Positions 9,822 through 20,499 of a DNA stretch of 64,000 nt are shown piece by piece (within the stretch, counting starts at the first letter, position 1; each line of letters starts with the position of its first letter). Made by a program: the position numbers and the translations under genes. A model generated the notes under the pieces. It saw nothing but the letters and a program-made list of their open reading frames with translations. It was not told the origin of the DNA and searched no databases. The DNA is taken from positions 558,001 to 622,000 of the forward strand of contig NZ_FNNP01000001.1 in NCBI RefSeq assembly GCF_900106805.1. Direction: 5' to 3'. This DNA comes from Ruegeria halocynthiae. Lineage in GTDB: Bacteria > Pseudomonadota > Alphaproteobacteria > Rhodobacterales > Rhodobacteraceae.

Positions 9822-12113
9822 GTGGCAACTCGGGCACAGAGCGGGCCGATCCTATCGATCAACCGGTGGCGCAAGTCCCGGAGGATGCGCAATTTCAGTA
9901 CATTGGGTCTGGTCATCCTGGGCCCCATTCTGGCACTTGCGACGTATCTGGTCATCGGTCCTTTTGATCTTGGCGCGGCAGCGCCAACGCTGCGGCTGAT
10001 TCTGTTAGCTGATCTGGTTTATGTACTGGTTGTGGCCGCGCTGGTGCTGGGGCAATTATTCAGCCTGATTGCCGCCCGGCGCGCAAAGTCGGCAGGCTCT
10101 CGGCTACACCTGCGCCTGATTGGCGCGTTTACGCTGTTGGCTCTGGTGCCGACCGTTACGGTGGCGATCTTCGCCGGGCTCACGGTAAATATTGGCCTTG
10201 AAGGCTGGTTCTCGGATCGGGTTCGACAGGTCGTCGGGTCCTCTCTGACGGCCGCCGAAGCCTATGAGCAAGAACACCGCGAGGGTTTGACACAGGATGC
10301 GGTTGTTCTGGCGCGTTTCCTCGATAACGCGCGCTCGCTGGATTATTTCATCTCGGATGCCGAGCTGCGTGAGGTTCTTGCGCAGGGACAAGCGCAGATT
10401 CAGCGCGGTCTGCGCGAAGCTTATGTGATTGATGGCAGTGCAGAAATACGATCCCGGGGGGATCGGTCTTACCTGTTCGACTATGAGGCACCAACCCCCG
10501 AAGAGTTAGTCGAAGCCAGCGATCAAGGTGTGGCTATCATTGCGGATTGGGAAAATAGCGAGTTTCGTGCTCTGGTACCGTTGCAGGCTTATCTGGATCG
10601 ATATCTCTATGTCAGCCGCGAAGTTGATGGGCAGCTTCTGACCTTGTTGGATGAGACTAAGGAAACCGCGCAGTTTTATAGTCAGCTCGAAAGCGAGCGG
10701 GGTAGGGTGCTGTTCGAGTTCGGTCTTTTATACCTTGGATTTGCGGTGATCTTGATCCTTGCCGCAATGTCGCTGGGTATGTGGTTCGCCGAGCGGTTGT
10801 CACGCCCTGTGGGGCGACTAACGACGGCCGCGCAGCGCGTTGGAGCCGGGGATTTGGGTGTTCAGGTCATCGAAGAGGCCAGCGATGACGAGATCGCGAT
10901 GCTGGGCCGATACTTCAACCAGATGACCCGCCAGTTGAAGGGACAGCGCGATACCCTGCTGGAGAACACGCGCCAGATCGAGCGTCGGCGGCGGTTGTTC
11001 GATTCGGTGCTCAGTTCGGTGACATCCGGGGTTGTGGGTGTTGATTCCGAAGGGTGCGTGACTTTCGTGAACCGATCCGCGGAACGCCTGTTGGGTTGGT
11101 CCGGTGGTGAGCATCATCTCGCGATAGGCATAGCCGTGCCCGAGTTTTTGCCATTGTTTGAAACGCTCAAGGACAGTGGCCAAGAGGCGGTACAAGGCGA
11201 AGTGAAAGTTACCCGAAAGGGCCAATTAGAGAATTTGCTGGTACGCATGGCCACGCGGCGTGGTGAGGACGGTGGGTTGGAGGGCTACGTGGTCGCCTTT
11301 GACGACGTGACCGATCTGGTCAGTGCACAGCGAATGGCAGCTTGGGGTGATGTAGCCCGCCGTATTGCGCATGAGATCAAGAACCCGTTGACCCCGATCC
11401 AGTTGAGCGCTGAGCGGATTAAGCGCAAGTTCTCGCGCAAGCTGGATGAAGAAGACTGCACCAGCCTGGAATCGATGACCGATGTGATCGTACGTCAGAC
11501 CAATGATCTGCGGCGGATCGTGGACGAGTTCTCGAAATTCGCGCGGATGCCGGAGCCGGAACGGCGCGAAGAAAATATCGTTACACTGGTTCGCGAGGCT
11601 GTGTTGTTACAACAGGCTGGTCAGCCCGAAGTTCAGATAGATGCTGACCTTCCGGAACAACCTATTCTGGCAGATGTGGATTCGACCATGTTGAGCCAGG
11701 CCCTGACGAATTTGATCAAGAACGCGGGCGAGGCCATTGAAACCCTGAAAGAAAAGGGCGCACCTGACAATCTGAAGCCTCAGATCAAAGTCGCGGTATC
11801 CAGCGATGATGCGGGAGGAACGCAAATTACCATTGCCGACAACGGTATCGGCCTGCCCGAGGATCGGGCGCGGTTGTTTGAGCCGTATGTAACCACGCGC
11901 GACGAGGGTACCGGCCTTGGCTTGCCCATCGTCAAAAAGATCATCGAAGAACATGGCGGAGCGCTGACATTAGAAGACGCGCCCGTCTTTGACGGACAGA
12001 ACCATTTCGGCGCAATGGCTGTCATTCGTCTCGCTGGGGCCTCAGGCGGCCCGACAGATGCGCTGGTAAAACAGGCGAATAAAACCAACAAACTGAAAGC
12101 AGGCCAAAGATGA
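9822..12113 (+). CDS. ntrY: Nitrogen-regulation sensor kinase NtrY
   Basis: Membrane histidine kinase of 763 residues, partner of NtrX. There are hydrophobic segments near residues 25-45, 55-75 and 95-120, a periplasmic domain, and a further membrane segment near 300-325. A HAMP linker ([19 protein letters not shown]), a PAS domain and the phosphoacceptor helix [15 protein letters not shown] follow. The HATPase domain has [18 protein letters not shown] and GTGLGLPIV. The start is a GTG at 9822 with GAGGGCAG upstream. No better in-frame start is visible. A 99-bp gap separates it from ntrC, so it may have its own promoter. Its stop overlaps ntrX by ATGA. Confidence 0.95.
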   Translation: MATRAQSGPILSINRWRKSRRMRNFSTLGLVILGPILALATYLVIGPFDLGAAAPTLRLILLADLVYVLVVAALVLGQLFSLIAARRAKSAGSRLHLRLIGAFTLLALVPTVTVAIFAGLTVNIGLEGWFSDRVRQVVGSSLTAAEAYEQEHREGLTQDAVVLARFLDNARSLDYFISDAELREVLAQGQAQIQRGLREAYVIDGSAEIRSRGDRSYLFDYEAPTPEELVEASDQGVAIIADWENSEFRALVPLQAYLDRYLYVSREVDGQLLTLLDETKETAQFYSQLESERGRVLFEFGLLYLGFAVILILAAMSLGMWFAERLSRPVGRLTTAAQRVGAGDLGVQVIEEASDDEIAMLGRYFNQMTRQLKGQRDTLLENTRQIERRRRLFDSVLSSVTSGVVGVDSEGCVTFVNRSAERLLGWSGGEHHLAIGIAVPEFLPLFETLKDSGQEAVQGEVKVTRKGQLENLLVRMATRRGEDGGLEGYVVAFDDVTDLVSAQRMAAWGDVARRIAHEIKNPLTPIQLSAERIKRKFSRKLDEEDCTSLESMTDVIVRQTNDLRRIVDEFSKFARMPEPERREENIVTLVREAVLLQQAGQPEVQIDADLPEQPILADVDSTMLSQALTNLIKNAGEAIETLKEKGAPDNLKPQIKVAVSSDDAGGTQITIADNGIGLPEDRARLFEPYVTTRDEGTGLGLPIVKKIIEEHGGALTLEDAPVFDGQNHFGAMAVIRLAGASGGPTDALVKQANKTNKLKAGQR

Positions 12114-13519
12114 GCGACATTCTGATCGTAGATGACGAACGCGATATTCGCGAACTGGTGTCCGATATTCTAGAGGACGAAGGCTATTCCACCCGGCTGG
12201 CGGCAAACTCGGATGAGTGTATGTCGTCGATCAATGCCGAACCTCCGGGGCTGTTGATTCTGGATATTTGGCTTAAGGACAGCCGTATGGACGGGATCGA
12301 CATCCTGAAAACGGTGAAGAGAGATAACCCGGATGTGCCGGTGGTGATCATTTCTGGCCATGGCAATATCGAGATTGCAGTGGCTGCCATCAAGCAAGGT
12401 GCTTACGACTTTATTGAAAAGCCTTTTAATATAGATCAGCTGATGGTGGTGATCCGCCGCGCGATGGAAACTTCGCGCTTGCGCCGCGAGAATGCCTCGT
12501 TGAAACGGCAGGAAGTCAGCTGTTCGGATATGATTGGTAAGTCGGCTTCGTTCCGGGCAATGCAAGGCCAGTTGGACAAAGTGACCAAATCCAATGGTCG
12601 GGTCATGCTGAGCGGACCTGCGGGATCGGGCAAGGAAATCGCTGCGCGATACATCCATGCCCATTCCAATCGCGCCAATGCCCCGTTTGTCACTGTGAAC
12701 TGTGCCGGGGTTGAGCCTGAGCGGGTCGAAGAGGTTCTGTTCGGACGCGAATCCTCTGAACGAGGTGTCGAGTCGGGTCTGCTGGAAGAGGCGCATGGCG
12801 GCGTTGTGTACTTCGATGAAGTCGCGGATATGCCGCTGGGAACGCAATCCAAGATATTGCGTGTGCTGGTCGATCAGCAATTCCAGCGCGTCGGAGGTTC
12901 CGACAAAGTAAGGGTTGATCTGCGCGTTATCTCTTCGACCAACCGTGATCTGGAGGTTGAAATTGCAGCCGATCGGTTCCGTGAAGAACTTTATCACCGG
13001 CTGAACGTGGTGCCGATTGCCGTACCTTCGCTGGAAGAACGGCGCGAGGATATCCCGGTTCTGGCACAACATTTCATCGAAGTCTGCAACGAAACGCAGG
13101 GCCTGCTGGTGCGTGAGCTTTCGGATGAGGCTGTAGCGCTGCTGCAAACGATGACTTGGCCGGGCAATGTGCGCCAACTCAAGAACCTGATCGAACGAGT
13201 GCTGATCCTTGGGGACAGCACCGGCCCGATCGAGGCGCGCGAACTGCCCAATGAAGAAGAGAAAGCCGATGAATCCGGGCGGGTGGTTCTGTCTGGTGCG
13301 CTGGCAACGCTGCCGCTGCGCGAGGCCCGCGAAGCGTTTGAGCGTGAGTATCTACTGACCCAGATCAATCGGTTTGGCGGCAATATCAGTCGTACTGCCA
13401 GCTTTGTCGGCATGGAGCGCAGCGCTTTGCATCGCAAGCTCAAGTCCTTGGGCGTAGTGACGTCAAACAAATCGGGCGCACGTGTGGCGCAGATTGATGA
13501 GCCTGAACCCGCTGAGTGA
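12110..13519 (+). CDS. ntrX: Nitrogen response regulator NtrX, GAFTGA-less type
   Basis: Response regulator of 469 residues. The receiver carries Asp52 in [15 protein letters not shown]. The AAA+ domain has Walker A GPAGSGKE (169-176) and Walker [10 protein letters not shown]. The C-terminal HTH is in [18 protein letters not shown]. Where sigma-54 activators carry GAFTGA, this protein reads [19 protein letters not shown]. The motif is therefore missing even though the loop length is roughly kept. NtrX is linked to nitrogen metabolism, respiration under low oxygen and envelope traits in alphaproteobacteria; which of these applies here is not visible. It is translationally coupled to ntrY. Confidence 0.95.
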   Translation: MSDILIVDDERDIRELVSDILEDEGYSTRLAANSDECMSSINAEPPGLLILDIWLKDSRMDGIDILKTVKRDNPDVPVVIISGHGNIEIAVAAIKQGAYDFIEKPFNIDQLMVVIRRAMETSRLRRENASLKRQEVSCSDMIGKSASFRAMQGQLDKVTKSNGRVMLSGPAGSGKEIAARYIHAHSNRANAPFVTVNCAGVEPERVEEVLFGRESSERGVESGLLEEAHGGVVYFDEVADMPLGTQSKILRVLVDQQFQRVGGSDKVRVDLRVISSTNRDLEVEIAADRFREELYHRLNVVPIAVPSLEERREDIPVLAQHFIEVCNETQGLLVRELSDEAVALLQTMTWPGNVRQLKNLIERVLILGDSTGPIEARELPNEEEKADESGRVVLSGALATLPLREAREAFEREYLLTQINRFGGNISRTASFVGMERSALHRKLKSLGVVTSNKSGARVAQIDEPEPAE

Positions 13520-13542
13520 TTTAAGCAACGAGAATTGCCTCA

Positions 13543-14130
13543 ATGACCGTAAGGAATGCGAAGACCAAAGCCGTTTCCGTTGGCTTCCCGGCTTTTGGGA
13601 AAAGGCTGAAGCGTTTGCGCCGGTCGGTCGGGTTGAAGCAATCCGCCCTTGCTGATTTGTTGGAGGTCGATCAGACCACGATTTCTCGTTGGGAAAATGG
13701 CACTCAGATACCCTCGGCGCATGTTCAGCAGGCGGTCTTTTCCGCCCTCGGCCCGGTCAGGGTTCAGGATTCCGGGCTGAAACGGCTGGTGGTGAATTCG
13801 TCCGAGTGCCTCCACCTTGTTGAAGAAGTCACACACACCTGCCTTGCCTATTCGGCCAGCCGTGCGCGGGATTGGAAAACCTCTCAGAACGCGTTGCTGG
13901 GCGTATCGCTCTGGCAATTTGCCACGGATGAGATCCGGCAGGCCGAAGCGGAACTCCAACAAGATGGCTGGTGGGATCTGCACGCGCCTTCGCCCAAGGC
14001 TTTTCTGACCTCAGAGGCCGTACATGACCAGATCAGGATCAGCGCCGGGCAGATTGTTTGGGAGCGGCTGTACCTTTCGGATGGCACCCCGGTTCGTCTG
14101 GTCAGCGGGCGGCGAGAGGGTGCCGCATAA
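13543..14130 (+). CDS. XRE-family HTH DNA-binding protein
   Basis: The 195-residue protein has an N-terminal Xre/Cro helix-turn-helix (about residues 18-70). The core is FGKRLKRLRRSVGLKQSALADLLEVDQTTISRWENG. A C-terminal domain of about 120 residues carries a WQFATDEIRQ..GWWDLH segment that I do not recognise. It could sense a small ligand or mediate dimerisation. It starts 23 bp after the ntrX stop and may be read through from it. The following MFS gene is 43 bp away on the same strand. A regulator-transporter pairing is possible but not shown. Confidence 0.8.
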   Translation: MTVRNAKTKAVSVGFPAFGKRLKRLRRSVGLKQSALADLLEVDQTTISRWENGTQIPSAHVQQAVFSALGPVRVQDSGLKRLVVNSSECLHLVEEVTHTCLAYSASRARDWKTSQNALLGVSLWQFATDEIRQAEAELQQDGWWDLHAPSPKAFLTSEAVHDQIRISAGQIVWERLYLSDGTPVRLVSGRREGAA

Positions 14131-14173
14131 TTTATGCGTTCCGCTGTTGCGGTGGTCGCGATAAACCGGGGTC

Positions 14174-15367
14174 ATGAGCGACTCTTTCCGCATATTTCTG
14201 CAAGTTATACTGATCTGGTTCGCAGGCCTTGGGGCTGCGACCCAATTCGCCAAAATCGCCGTTCCGTTCGCTGATATTGGCTTGCTGTATCCCGATCATG
14301 CGGCGGTGATTGGCTGGCTGTTATCGATAATCAGCCTGATGGGAGCAGCACTGGGTGCGATATCCGGGGCATTCACCGCAAGGATTGGGCCGAAACGTCT
14401 GCTTTTGTCGGGTTTGTTCCTTGGGGGTGCATTGTCCTTTTTACAGGCGAACCTGCCGGGGTTCCAACTGATGTTGCTCAGCCGGGTGATCGAAGGGCTG
14501 TCCCATCTTGCGATTGTGGTAGCTGCGCCGACACTGATTGCTCAGATCACAACTGGACGCGCGCGGTATAACGCCATGGTGCTGTGGAGCACGTTTTTCG
14601 GCGTCGCCTTCGCGCTGAATGCCTGGTTGGGGCTGCCAATTGTCAATCACTACGGATTGCCCGCGTATTTTGCCCTGCATGGTGGATTGATGTTGGTGAT
14701 TGCCATACTGGTTGCGCTCAGCAAACTGAAGATCGACATCGACCAGCCCGACGACATGGGCTGGGGTTTAACCGCTTTTCTTGGCGTACATCTCAGAACC
14801 TATCGCTCGCCATTCATCTCAGCGCCAGCGATCGGCTGGTTCTTCTACACACTGACCTTCGTCTCGCTTTTGGCGATTCTACCGGGGCGCTTGCCCGAGG
14901 GGCAGGGTGCATCAATCGCTGCGCTGATGCCATTGGCAGGGATCGTGTTGTCTTGGCTGTTGGTCCCGTTTCTTCTGACCGTGCTATCCTGCATCAGTGT
15001 CGTCAATCTGGGGTTCGCACTGGGTATTATTACGATTATTGCGCTGTTTCTGGGGGCGCCGCTCGCCTTCGGGTGTATTGCGTTGTTTGCGGTTCTTGGG
15101 CTTGTTCAGGGCGGCAGTTTCGCTGCTGTTCCCGAGTTAAATGACACCGCCGAGACCCAAGCGCTCAGTTATGGCGCAATGGCTCAGATGGGAAATGCCG
15201 GAAATCTGTTGGGTGCGCCAGTATTGCTGGCGATACTTATGGGCGCAAATGAGGCCAGCATGTTTGTGGCCGTGGCCGCATTTTACGGCATCGCGATACT
15301 TGTTCACCTAGCGCTGGCGAAGCGCCGCAAATCAACCGGATTGCCCGGGAGTAATGATTTGAAATGA
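14174..15367 (+). CDS. MFS transporter
   Basis: Integral membrane protein of 397 residues with about twelve hydrophobic segments, consistent with the major facilitator superfamily. The loop 2-3 region reads ARIGPKRLLLSGLFLGGALSF, a diverged form of the MFS motif. Substrate cannot be told from sequence. The preceding XRE gene might regulate it. The 3' end overlaps the convergent lipoprotein gene (15332-15811) by 36 bp. Confidence 0.85.
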   Translation: MSDSFRIFLQVILIWFAGLGAATQFAKIAVPFADIGLLYPDHAAVIGWLLSIISLMGAALGAISGAFTARIGPKRLLLSGLFLGGALSFLQANLPGFQLMLLSRVIEGLSHLAIVVAAPTLIAQITTGRARYNAMVLWSTFFGVAFALNAWLGLPIVNHYGLPAYFALHGGLMLVIAILVALSKLKIDIDQPDDMGWGLTAFLGVHLRTYRSPFISAPAIGWFFYTLTFVSLLAILPGRLPEGQGASIAALMPLAGIVLSWLLVPFLLTVLSCISVVNLGFALGIITIIALFLGAPLAFGCIALFAVLGLVQGGSFAAVPELNDTAETQALSYGAMAQMGNAGNLLGAPVLLAILMGANEASMFVAVAAFYGIAILVHLALAKRRKSTGLPGSNDLK

Positions 15368-15811
15368 CCCATCATCGAATTTCACAAAGCAGGATTCGGT
15401 GCTCAACGGTGGGAACGTCGTGGTGCGCGTCGGTGCTACCCGCGATTTGACGCCCTGTTTGCAGGGCGGAAGGCTGACCGGGCGATAACCTTTCTGGGCC
15501 ATGCACTGTGCTTCGACTTTGCTTCTTAGACCCTGATTGACGTCTACGGTATAAACACGCCCCGGTTGCCACCACCCGGGGTTGCGATAACAACGCCCCC
15601 GGCCATCACAATATGTGCGCCCGGGCCAGTAGGTCGGCGGGCTCTGCCGAACCTGATTAGCGACCGGCGCGTCCCTGAGGGCCTGCACCTGACAATTCGT
15701 TGTCTCGGTCTGCATACGCGAAACGCTCTCGCCCTCGCGATAATACAGTGAAAGCGGGCCACAGGCCGAGAGTGTCAGCAGGCAAACCAGGGCGGGTAGA
15801 ACTGTTTTCAT
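15332..15811 (-). CDS. Hypothetical lipoprotein
   Basis: Product of about 159 residues starting MKTVLPALVCLLTLSACGPLS. This is a lipoprotein signal peptide with lipobox LSAC, so the mature protein should begin at a lipidated cysteine. The body is rich in Tyr, Arg, Pro and Cys (TYCDGRGRCYRNPGWWQPG) and has no family I recognise. I chose the ATG at 15811 rather than 15841, because the longer form puts charged residues ahead of the signal peptide. It overlaps the convergent MFS gene end. Confidence 0.75.
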   Translation of the reverse strand: MKTVLPALVCLLTLSACGPLSLYYREGESVSRMQTETTNCQVQALRDAPVANQVRQSPPTYWPGRTYCDGRGRCYRNPGWWQPGRVYTVDVNQGLRSKVEAQCMAQKGYRPVSLPPCKQGVKSRVAPTRTTTFPPLSTESCFVKFDDGSFQIITPGQSG

Positions 15812-15907
15812 ACACTTACTTTGGCGCAGCTTTGGAAGCATGACAATTCAATTGACCGCTTTAGGGGCATCTGTCATTCAAAGATTTCAGGCAGAAAGGC
15901 CAAGAGC

Positions 15908-17284
15908 ATGAAGGTCATCATATGCGGTGCCGGTCAGGTGGGCTGGCAGATTGCGCGTCACCTTTCGGGCGAGTTGAACGATGTGACTGTGGTCGATAAC
16001 AACCCTGATCTGGTGCGTCGCGCGACCGAGACGTTGGATGTGCAGGGGATCGCCGGGTTTGCCAGCTATCCGGATGTGCTGGAACGCGCAGGGGCACGGG
16101 ACGCTGACATGATCATCGCCGCAACCCATTCAGATGAGGTGAATATGGTCACCTGTCAGATGGCCCATTCAGTGTTCTCGATCCAACGCAAAATCGCACG
16201 CCTTCGGTCGAAATCCTATCTTGAGGCGATTCACTCGGATCTTTATCGCCGTGACCATCTGCCCATCGACGTCGTGATTAGCCCCGAGCGCGAGGTCGCG
16301 GCTGCCGCTATGCGTCGGTTGTCGGCGCCTTCGGCTTTTGACACCGAAATTTTCATGGACGGCAAAGCGCAGCTTCTTGGCATTCGCGTAGAAGAGGATT
16401 GCCCCGTCGTTAACACACCGCTGCGCCAGTTGACCGATCTGTTTTCGACGCTCAGTTCGATTGTAGTCGGTGTTCGGCGTGACGGTACTCTGTTCGCGCC
16501 TGAATCCGAGGATCAGCTGTTTGTCGGCGATGAATGCTACGTTTTCACCAATGTGAAAGACGTCGACCGCACGATGGAAGTGTTTGGCAAAGCGCAGCGC
16601 AAGCAGGATCGCGTGGTTATCGTTGGCGGCGGCAATGTCGGGCTGGAAGTCGCCCGCACGCTGGAAGAGCGTGAAAGCCGGGTGCGCGCCAAGATCATCG
16701 AGCGCGACCGACGATGTGCAGAAATTGCAGCCGAAGCGCTTGAGCGTACGATCGTTTTGAACGGGGATGGTTTGGATTCCTCGCTACTGAGCGAGGCAGG
16801 CATCGAACGGGCCGATGCGATGCTGGCGGTCACGGATGATGATCGTACAAATATGTTGGCTGCGGTGCGTGCCAAGGGCGATGGCTGCGCTCTGGCCATC
16901 GCCTTGATCAACGACCCCAGCATGGTCGCCCTGATGGGTCCGCTGGGCATCGATGCCTATATCAATCCGCGCGCCACAACCGTCAGTTCGATCCTGCGCC
17001 ATATCCGTCACGGGCGTGTTCGACAGGTCTATTCCATTGGCGACGCCGAAGCCGAAGTGATCGAGGCCGAAGTGCTCTCGACCTCACCCATGGCGGGGCA
17101 GAGGTTGCGTGACATCGGGTTTCCTGAAGGAGTTCTAGTCGGAGCCGTACGCAAAGGCGACGAGGTCATACGTCCGACCGGCAGCCTGCGCATTGACGAG
17201 AAAGACGTCGTTGCGATCTTTGCGATGACCAAGGATGTACCCGAGGTCGAGCGCCTGATGCAGGTTTCGATCGATTTCTTCTGA
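15908..17284 (+). CDS. trkA: Trk system potassium uptake protein TrkA
   Basis: Peripheral NAD(H)-binding regulatory subunit of the Trk potassium uptake system, 458 residues. It has the duplicated layout RCK_N-RCK_C-RCK_N-RCK_C. The first Rossmann motif is IICGAGQVGWQIARHL at the N-terminus. The second, VIVGGGNVGLEVA, lies around residue 235. I chose the ATG at 15908, because the in-frame start at 15821 would put 29 unrelated residues ahead of the Rossmann fold. Its TGA overlaps the trkH ATG (17282-17286), so the two Trk subunits are coupled. Position after ntrYX is a common alphaproteobacterial arrangement. Confidence 0.95.
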   Translation: MKVIICGAGQVGWQIARHLSGELNDVTVVDNNPDLVRRATETLDVQGIAGFASYPDVLERAGARDADMIIAATHSDEVNMVTCQMAHSVFSIQRKIARLRSKSYLEAIHSDLYRRDHLPIDVVISPEREVAAAAMRRLSAPSAFDTEIFMDGKAQLLGIRVEEDCPVVNTPLRQLTDLFSTLSSIVVGVRRDGTLFAPESEDQLFVGDECYVFTNVKDVDRTMEVFGKAQRKQDRVVIVGGGNVGLEVARTLEERESRVRAKIIERDRRCAEIAAEALERTIVLNGDGLDSSLLSEAGIERADAMLAVTDDDRTNMLAAVRAKGDGCALAIALINDPSMVALMGPLGIDAYINPRATTVSSILRHIRHGRVRQVYSIGDAEAEVIEAEVLSTSPMAGQRLRDIGFPEGVLVGAVRKGDEVIRPTGSLRIDEKDVVAIFAMTKDVPEVERLMQVSIDFF

Positions 17285-18825
17285 TGGTGCAGGTGCGCGG
17301 ACAGCAACGGATTGGGGTAATGCGGCGGCTGCCGCTGTTGCTGATGATCTGGGGGATTGTCTCGCTGTCGATGTGGATACCGGCAGTGTATGCGCTGGCG
17401 CTTGATGATCACGATACGTCGCGATCCTTCTTTTATTCAGGGTTGCTGGGTGTTTTCGCGGTTTCGATCATCGCGTTGGCAATGTCGAACCGAAATCCAA
17501 GGCGCGGAACGCTTGGTCAGTTGGCCGTGTTGCTGGCGGCCTTCACTATATTGCCGATATTCCTCGCCATACCATTCCATGATGCACTGGGGACGACCAG
17601 TTTCCTGAACGCGTATTTCGATATGGTCAGTGCGCTGACCACGACTGGAGCCGATCTGTTCCCCGATCCCGCACGCCTGTCGGCGCCACTGCATTTGTGG
17701 CGTGCATTGGTTGGCTGGATGGGAGGTCTGCTCATGTGGATTTCGGCTGCTGCGATCCTTGCACCATTGTCGTTGGGCGGTTTTGAGGTAACAACCAGAG
17801 GGCAACCAGGTCGTCCGGTCTCGGGCGTGGCACAAAGCGAACGGGCGGACCCGCGCGGTCATCTGATCCGGGTATCAAGCACTTTGACGCCGGTCTATGC
17901 GGGTCTGACGGGGGTGATTTGGATTTTGCTTCTGATCGCGGGCGAGCAGGGGCTGACCGCCGTGTGCCATGCGATGTCGGTGATGGCGACCTCCGGTATC
18001 TCGCCAGTTGGTGGGCTGGAAGGCTCGACCGCGGGCATCACCGGTGAAGCGATCCTGTTCCTGTTCCTGTTCTTCGCCCTGTCGCGGCTGACCTTTTCGA
18101 CTGATACGGCAACCTCGGGCTATTCCCGGTTGGACAAAGACCCCGAGTTCCGGATCGGTCTCTTCATCGTGCTGGTGGTTGCGGCAATGCTGTTTATCCG
18201 CGTTCTGGCGGGAACGGCAGAGCTTGGCATCCAGATCGAGATTGCACAGGCATTGCATGTGGCATGGGGCATGGTGTTCACCGTGATGTCTTTCCTGACC
18301 ACCGCCGGGTTTGAAAGCGCCAACTGGAACGATGCGCAGCAATTGTCTGGCCTCGGGACGCCCGGTCTGATCCTGATGGGGCTGGCCCTGATCGGCGGCG
18401 GTGTGGCCACCACTGCAGGGGGGGTAAAACTGCTGCGTGTCTTTGCGCTATACCTCAATGGTAAGCGTGAGATCGACCGGCTGATCTATCCTTCCTCCGT
18501 CAGCGGCGAGGGCGGTGGTAGCCGCCGTATCCGAAGCGACGGGGCCTTCATCGCCTGGATCTTCCTGATGATGTTCGCCCTTACGCTGGCTTTGTTCGAT
18601 CTGCTACTGGCAGCGATGGGTGTTGGGTTTGAGCAGGCGATGGTGCTGAGCGTTGCTGCGCTGAGCACGACCGGACCGCTTATTGAGTTGGCCACAGATG
18701 TGCCCATCCGCCTGATTGATTTATCCGGTGCGGCCAAACTGACTGTCTGCGCAGCGATGGTGATCGGACGGTTGGAAACGCTGGCGATCGTTGCGCTGAT
18801 CACGCCAACGCTGTGGCGCGATTGA
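17284..18825 (+). CDS. trkH: Trk system potassium uptake protein TrkH
   Basis: Potassium-translocating membrane subunit of 513 residues with four M1-P-M2-like repeats. Pore-loop stretches such as SALTTTGADLFPD, VMATSGISPVGG, SFLTTAGFESANW and ALSTTGPLIELA carry the selectivity-filter glycines. It works with TrkA, encoded immediately upstream with overlapping stop and start. The next gene, hfq, is 131 bp downstream and probably separately controlled. Confidence 0.95.
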   Translation: MVQVRGQQRIGVMRRLPLLLMIWGIVSLSMWIPAVYALALDDHDTSRSFFYSGLLGVFAVSIIALAMSNRNPRRGTLGQLAVLLAAFTILPIFLAIPFHDALGTTSFLNAYFDMVSALTTTGADLFPDPARLSAPLHLWRALVGWMGGLLMWISAAAILAPLSLGGFEVTTRGQPGRPVSGVAQSERADPRGHLIRVSSTLTPVYAGLTGVIWILLLIAGEQGLTAVCHAMSVMATSGISPVGGLEGSTAGITGEAILFLFLFFALSRLTFSTDTATSGYSRLDKDPEFRIGLFIVLVVAAMLFIRVLAGTAELGIQIEIAQALHVAWGMVFTVMSFLTTAGFESANWNDAQQLSGLGTPGLILMGLALIGGGVATTAGGVKLLRVFALYLNGKREIDRLIYPSSVSGEGGGSRRIRSDGAFIAWIFLMMFALTLALFDLLLAAMGVGFEQAMVLSVAALSTTGPLIELATDVPIRLIDLSGAAKLTVCAAMVIGRLETLAIVALITPTLWRD

Positions 18826-18956
18826 CCTTACGGAAAGCTGCTGGCGTTACTGCCTGATTTTTCATCTGGAATATCTGTTCACAGCACTCCATACTCAGCC
18901 AGAGGGAGCGCGTTGGTCCGCAGCGCGTAGCAAGAACAATGGCGAGTTAACAAAAT

Positions 18957-19196
18957 ATGGCTTCGGACAGACAGAATCTGCAGGACGCGTTCCTGAACAA
19001 TGTACGTAAAGCAAAGGTCCCGGTCACGATATTCCTGATCAACGGCGTGAAATTGCAGGGTGTAATCACCTGGTTTGACAATTTCTGTGTATTGCTGCGC
19101 CGCGACGGACAGTCGCAGCTGGTCTACAAACACGCGATTTCGACCATCATGCCGTCGCAACCGATCAGCCTGTATGAGGGCGAAGACGCCTCTTGA
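18957..19196 (+). CDS. hfq: RNA chaperone Hfq
   Basis: Hexameric Sm-like RNA chaperone that helps small RNAs pair with mRNAs. The 79 residues contain the full Sm1 motif (about residues 20-50) and the Sm2 motif with YKHAIST. The proximal-face NLQDAFLN segment is conserved. As in other alphaproteobacteria, the C-terminal tail is short compared with E. coli Hfq. It is followed directly by hflX with stop and start adjacent, the usual hfq-hflX pair. Its presence makes Hfq-dependent sRNAs plausible in this organism (see 40711-40788). Confidence 0.97.
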   Translation: MASDRQNLQDAFLNNVRKAKVPVTIFLINGVKLQGVITWFDNFCVLLRRDGQSQLVYKHAISTIMPSQPISLYEGEDAS

Positions 19197-20467
19197 TGGA
19201 ACATGACAGGACGCACACCCGGGCTTGGGTGTTGCATCCGGAAATCAAGTCAGATGAACAGCGCCGCGTTCCTGAACCAGCGCTGGACGAGGCGGTTGCA
19301 CTGGCTGCCGCGTTGCCCGATCTGGATGTGATCGGTTCGGAAGTCGTACGCCTTCCGCGCGCGCAAGCCGGTTTTCTGTTCGGCAGCGGCAAGATCGAGG
19401 AACTGGGCGAACGATTTCGAGAGAACGAGGTCGAGCTGGTTCTGATCGACGGACCGGTGACACCGGTGCAGCAACGCAACCTTGAAAAGGCATGGAAGGT
19501 CAAAATCCTCGACCGAACCGGGCTGATATTGGAGATTTTCAGCGACCGCGCACGCACCCGGGAAGGTGTGTTGCAGGTCGAGATGGCGGCGCTCAGCTAT
19601 CAGCGTACGCGATTGGTGCGGGCTTGGACCCACCTCGAACGGCAACGCGGTGGGCTGGGGTTTGTTGGTGGACCAGGGGAAACCCAGATCGAGGCTGACC
19701 GTCGTGCGATTGATGAACAACTGGTGCGTTTACGCCGCCAATTGCAGAAGGTGGTCAAGACACGCACATTGCACCGCGCCGCGCGCGCCAAGGTGCCATA
19801 TCCGATTGTCGCCTTGGTCGGGTATACCAACGCAGGTAAATCCACTCTGTTCAACAGCCTGACCGGGGCTGAAGTGATGGCAAAGGACATGCTGTTTGCC
19901 ACGCTGGACCCGACTATGCGACGTGTCGAACTGCCCGACGGACCCGAGGTAATCCTGTCGGATACGGTGGGTTTCATTTCGAACCTGCCAACGGAACTGG
20001 TTGCTTCCTTCCGCGCCACATTGGAAGAAGTTCTGGGCGCTGACCTGATCGTACATGTGCGTGACATCAGCCACGAAGATTCTGAGGCACAAGCACAAGA
20101 TGTCGAGACGATCTTGACTTCGTTAGGCGTCGAGGATGATCGCCCCCGACTTGAGGTCTGGAACAAGATCGACCTTCTGAGCCCGGAAGACCGCGACGCG
20201 ACACTGGCGCGGGCGGATCGCGATCCGGCCATTTTTGCTATCTCGGCAGTGACGGGCGAGGGGGTTGAGCCCCTGTTGAACGAGATTGCGAAAGTTCTGC
20301 AGGGCACCCGGAATCAAGCCAAACTGACACTTGGTTTTACCGAAGGTGACAAGCGCGCCTGGCTGTACCGTCAGGACGTGGTGCGTGAGGAAGAACAAAC
20401 CGAGCAGGGATTCGAAATCACTGTTCTGTGGACGGACAAGCAGGCGTCGAAGTTCGCAGCGCTTTGA
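19196..20467 (+). CDS. hflX: Ribosome-associated GTPase HflX
   Basis: GTPase that binds and splits stalled ribosomes. The 423-residue protein has the HflX N-terminal domain with GSGKIEELGERF, then the GERGPGETQIE-like segment (FVGGPGETQIEADRR). The G domain has Walker A GYTNAGKST, G3 DTVGFISNLP and G4 NKID. The start is ATG 19196, whose first base is the last base of the hfq stop. A TTG codon one position earlier (19193) is also in frame. Coupling to hfq is conserved. Confidence 0.95.
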   Translation: MEHDRTHTRAWVLHPEIKSDEQRRVPEPALDEAVALAAALPDLDVIGSEVVRLPRAQAGFLFGSGKIEELGERFRENEVELVLIDGPVTPVQQRNLEKAWKVKILDRTGLILEIFSDRARTREGVLQVEMAALSYQRTRLVRAWTHLERQRGGLGFVGGPGETQIEADRRAIDEQLVRLRRQLQKVVKTRTLHRAARAKVPYPIVALVGYTNAGKSTLFNSLTGAEVMAKDMLFATLDPTMRRVELPDGPEVILSDTVGFISNLPTELVASFRATLEEVLGADLIVHVRDISHEDSEAQAQDVETILTSLGVEDDRPRLEVWNKIDLLSPEDRDATLARADRDPAIFAISAVTGEGVEPLLNEIAKVLQGTRNQAKLTLGFTEGDKRAWLYRQDVVREEEQTEQGFEITVLWTDKQASKFAAL

Positions 20468-20499
20468 TCAGTGCGTGGTTTGATGACAAGGAGCTGGCG

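Noticed and set aside
12170-13177. 335-codon minus-strand ORF opposite ntrX
   Set aside because: Antisense shadow; the ntrX frame has full domain support.
13817-14008. Small plus-strand ORF within the XRE gene
   Set aside because: Alternative frame of a supported gene without its own start signal.
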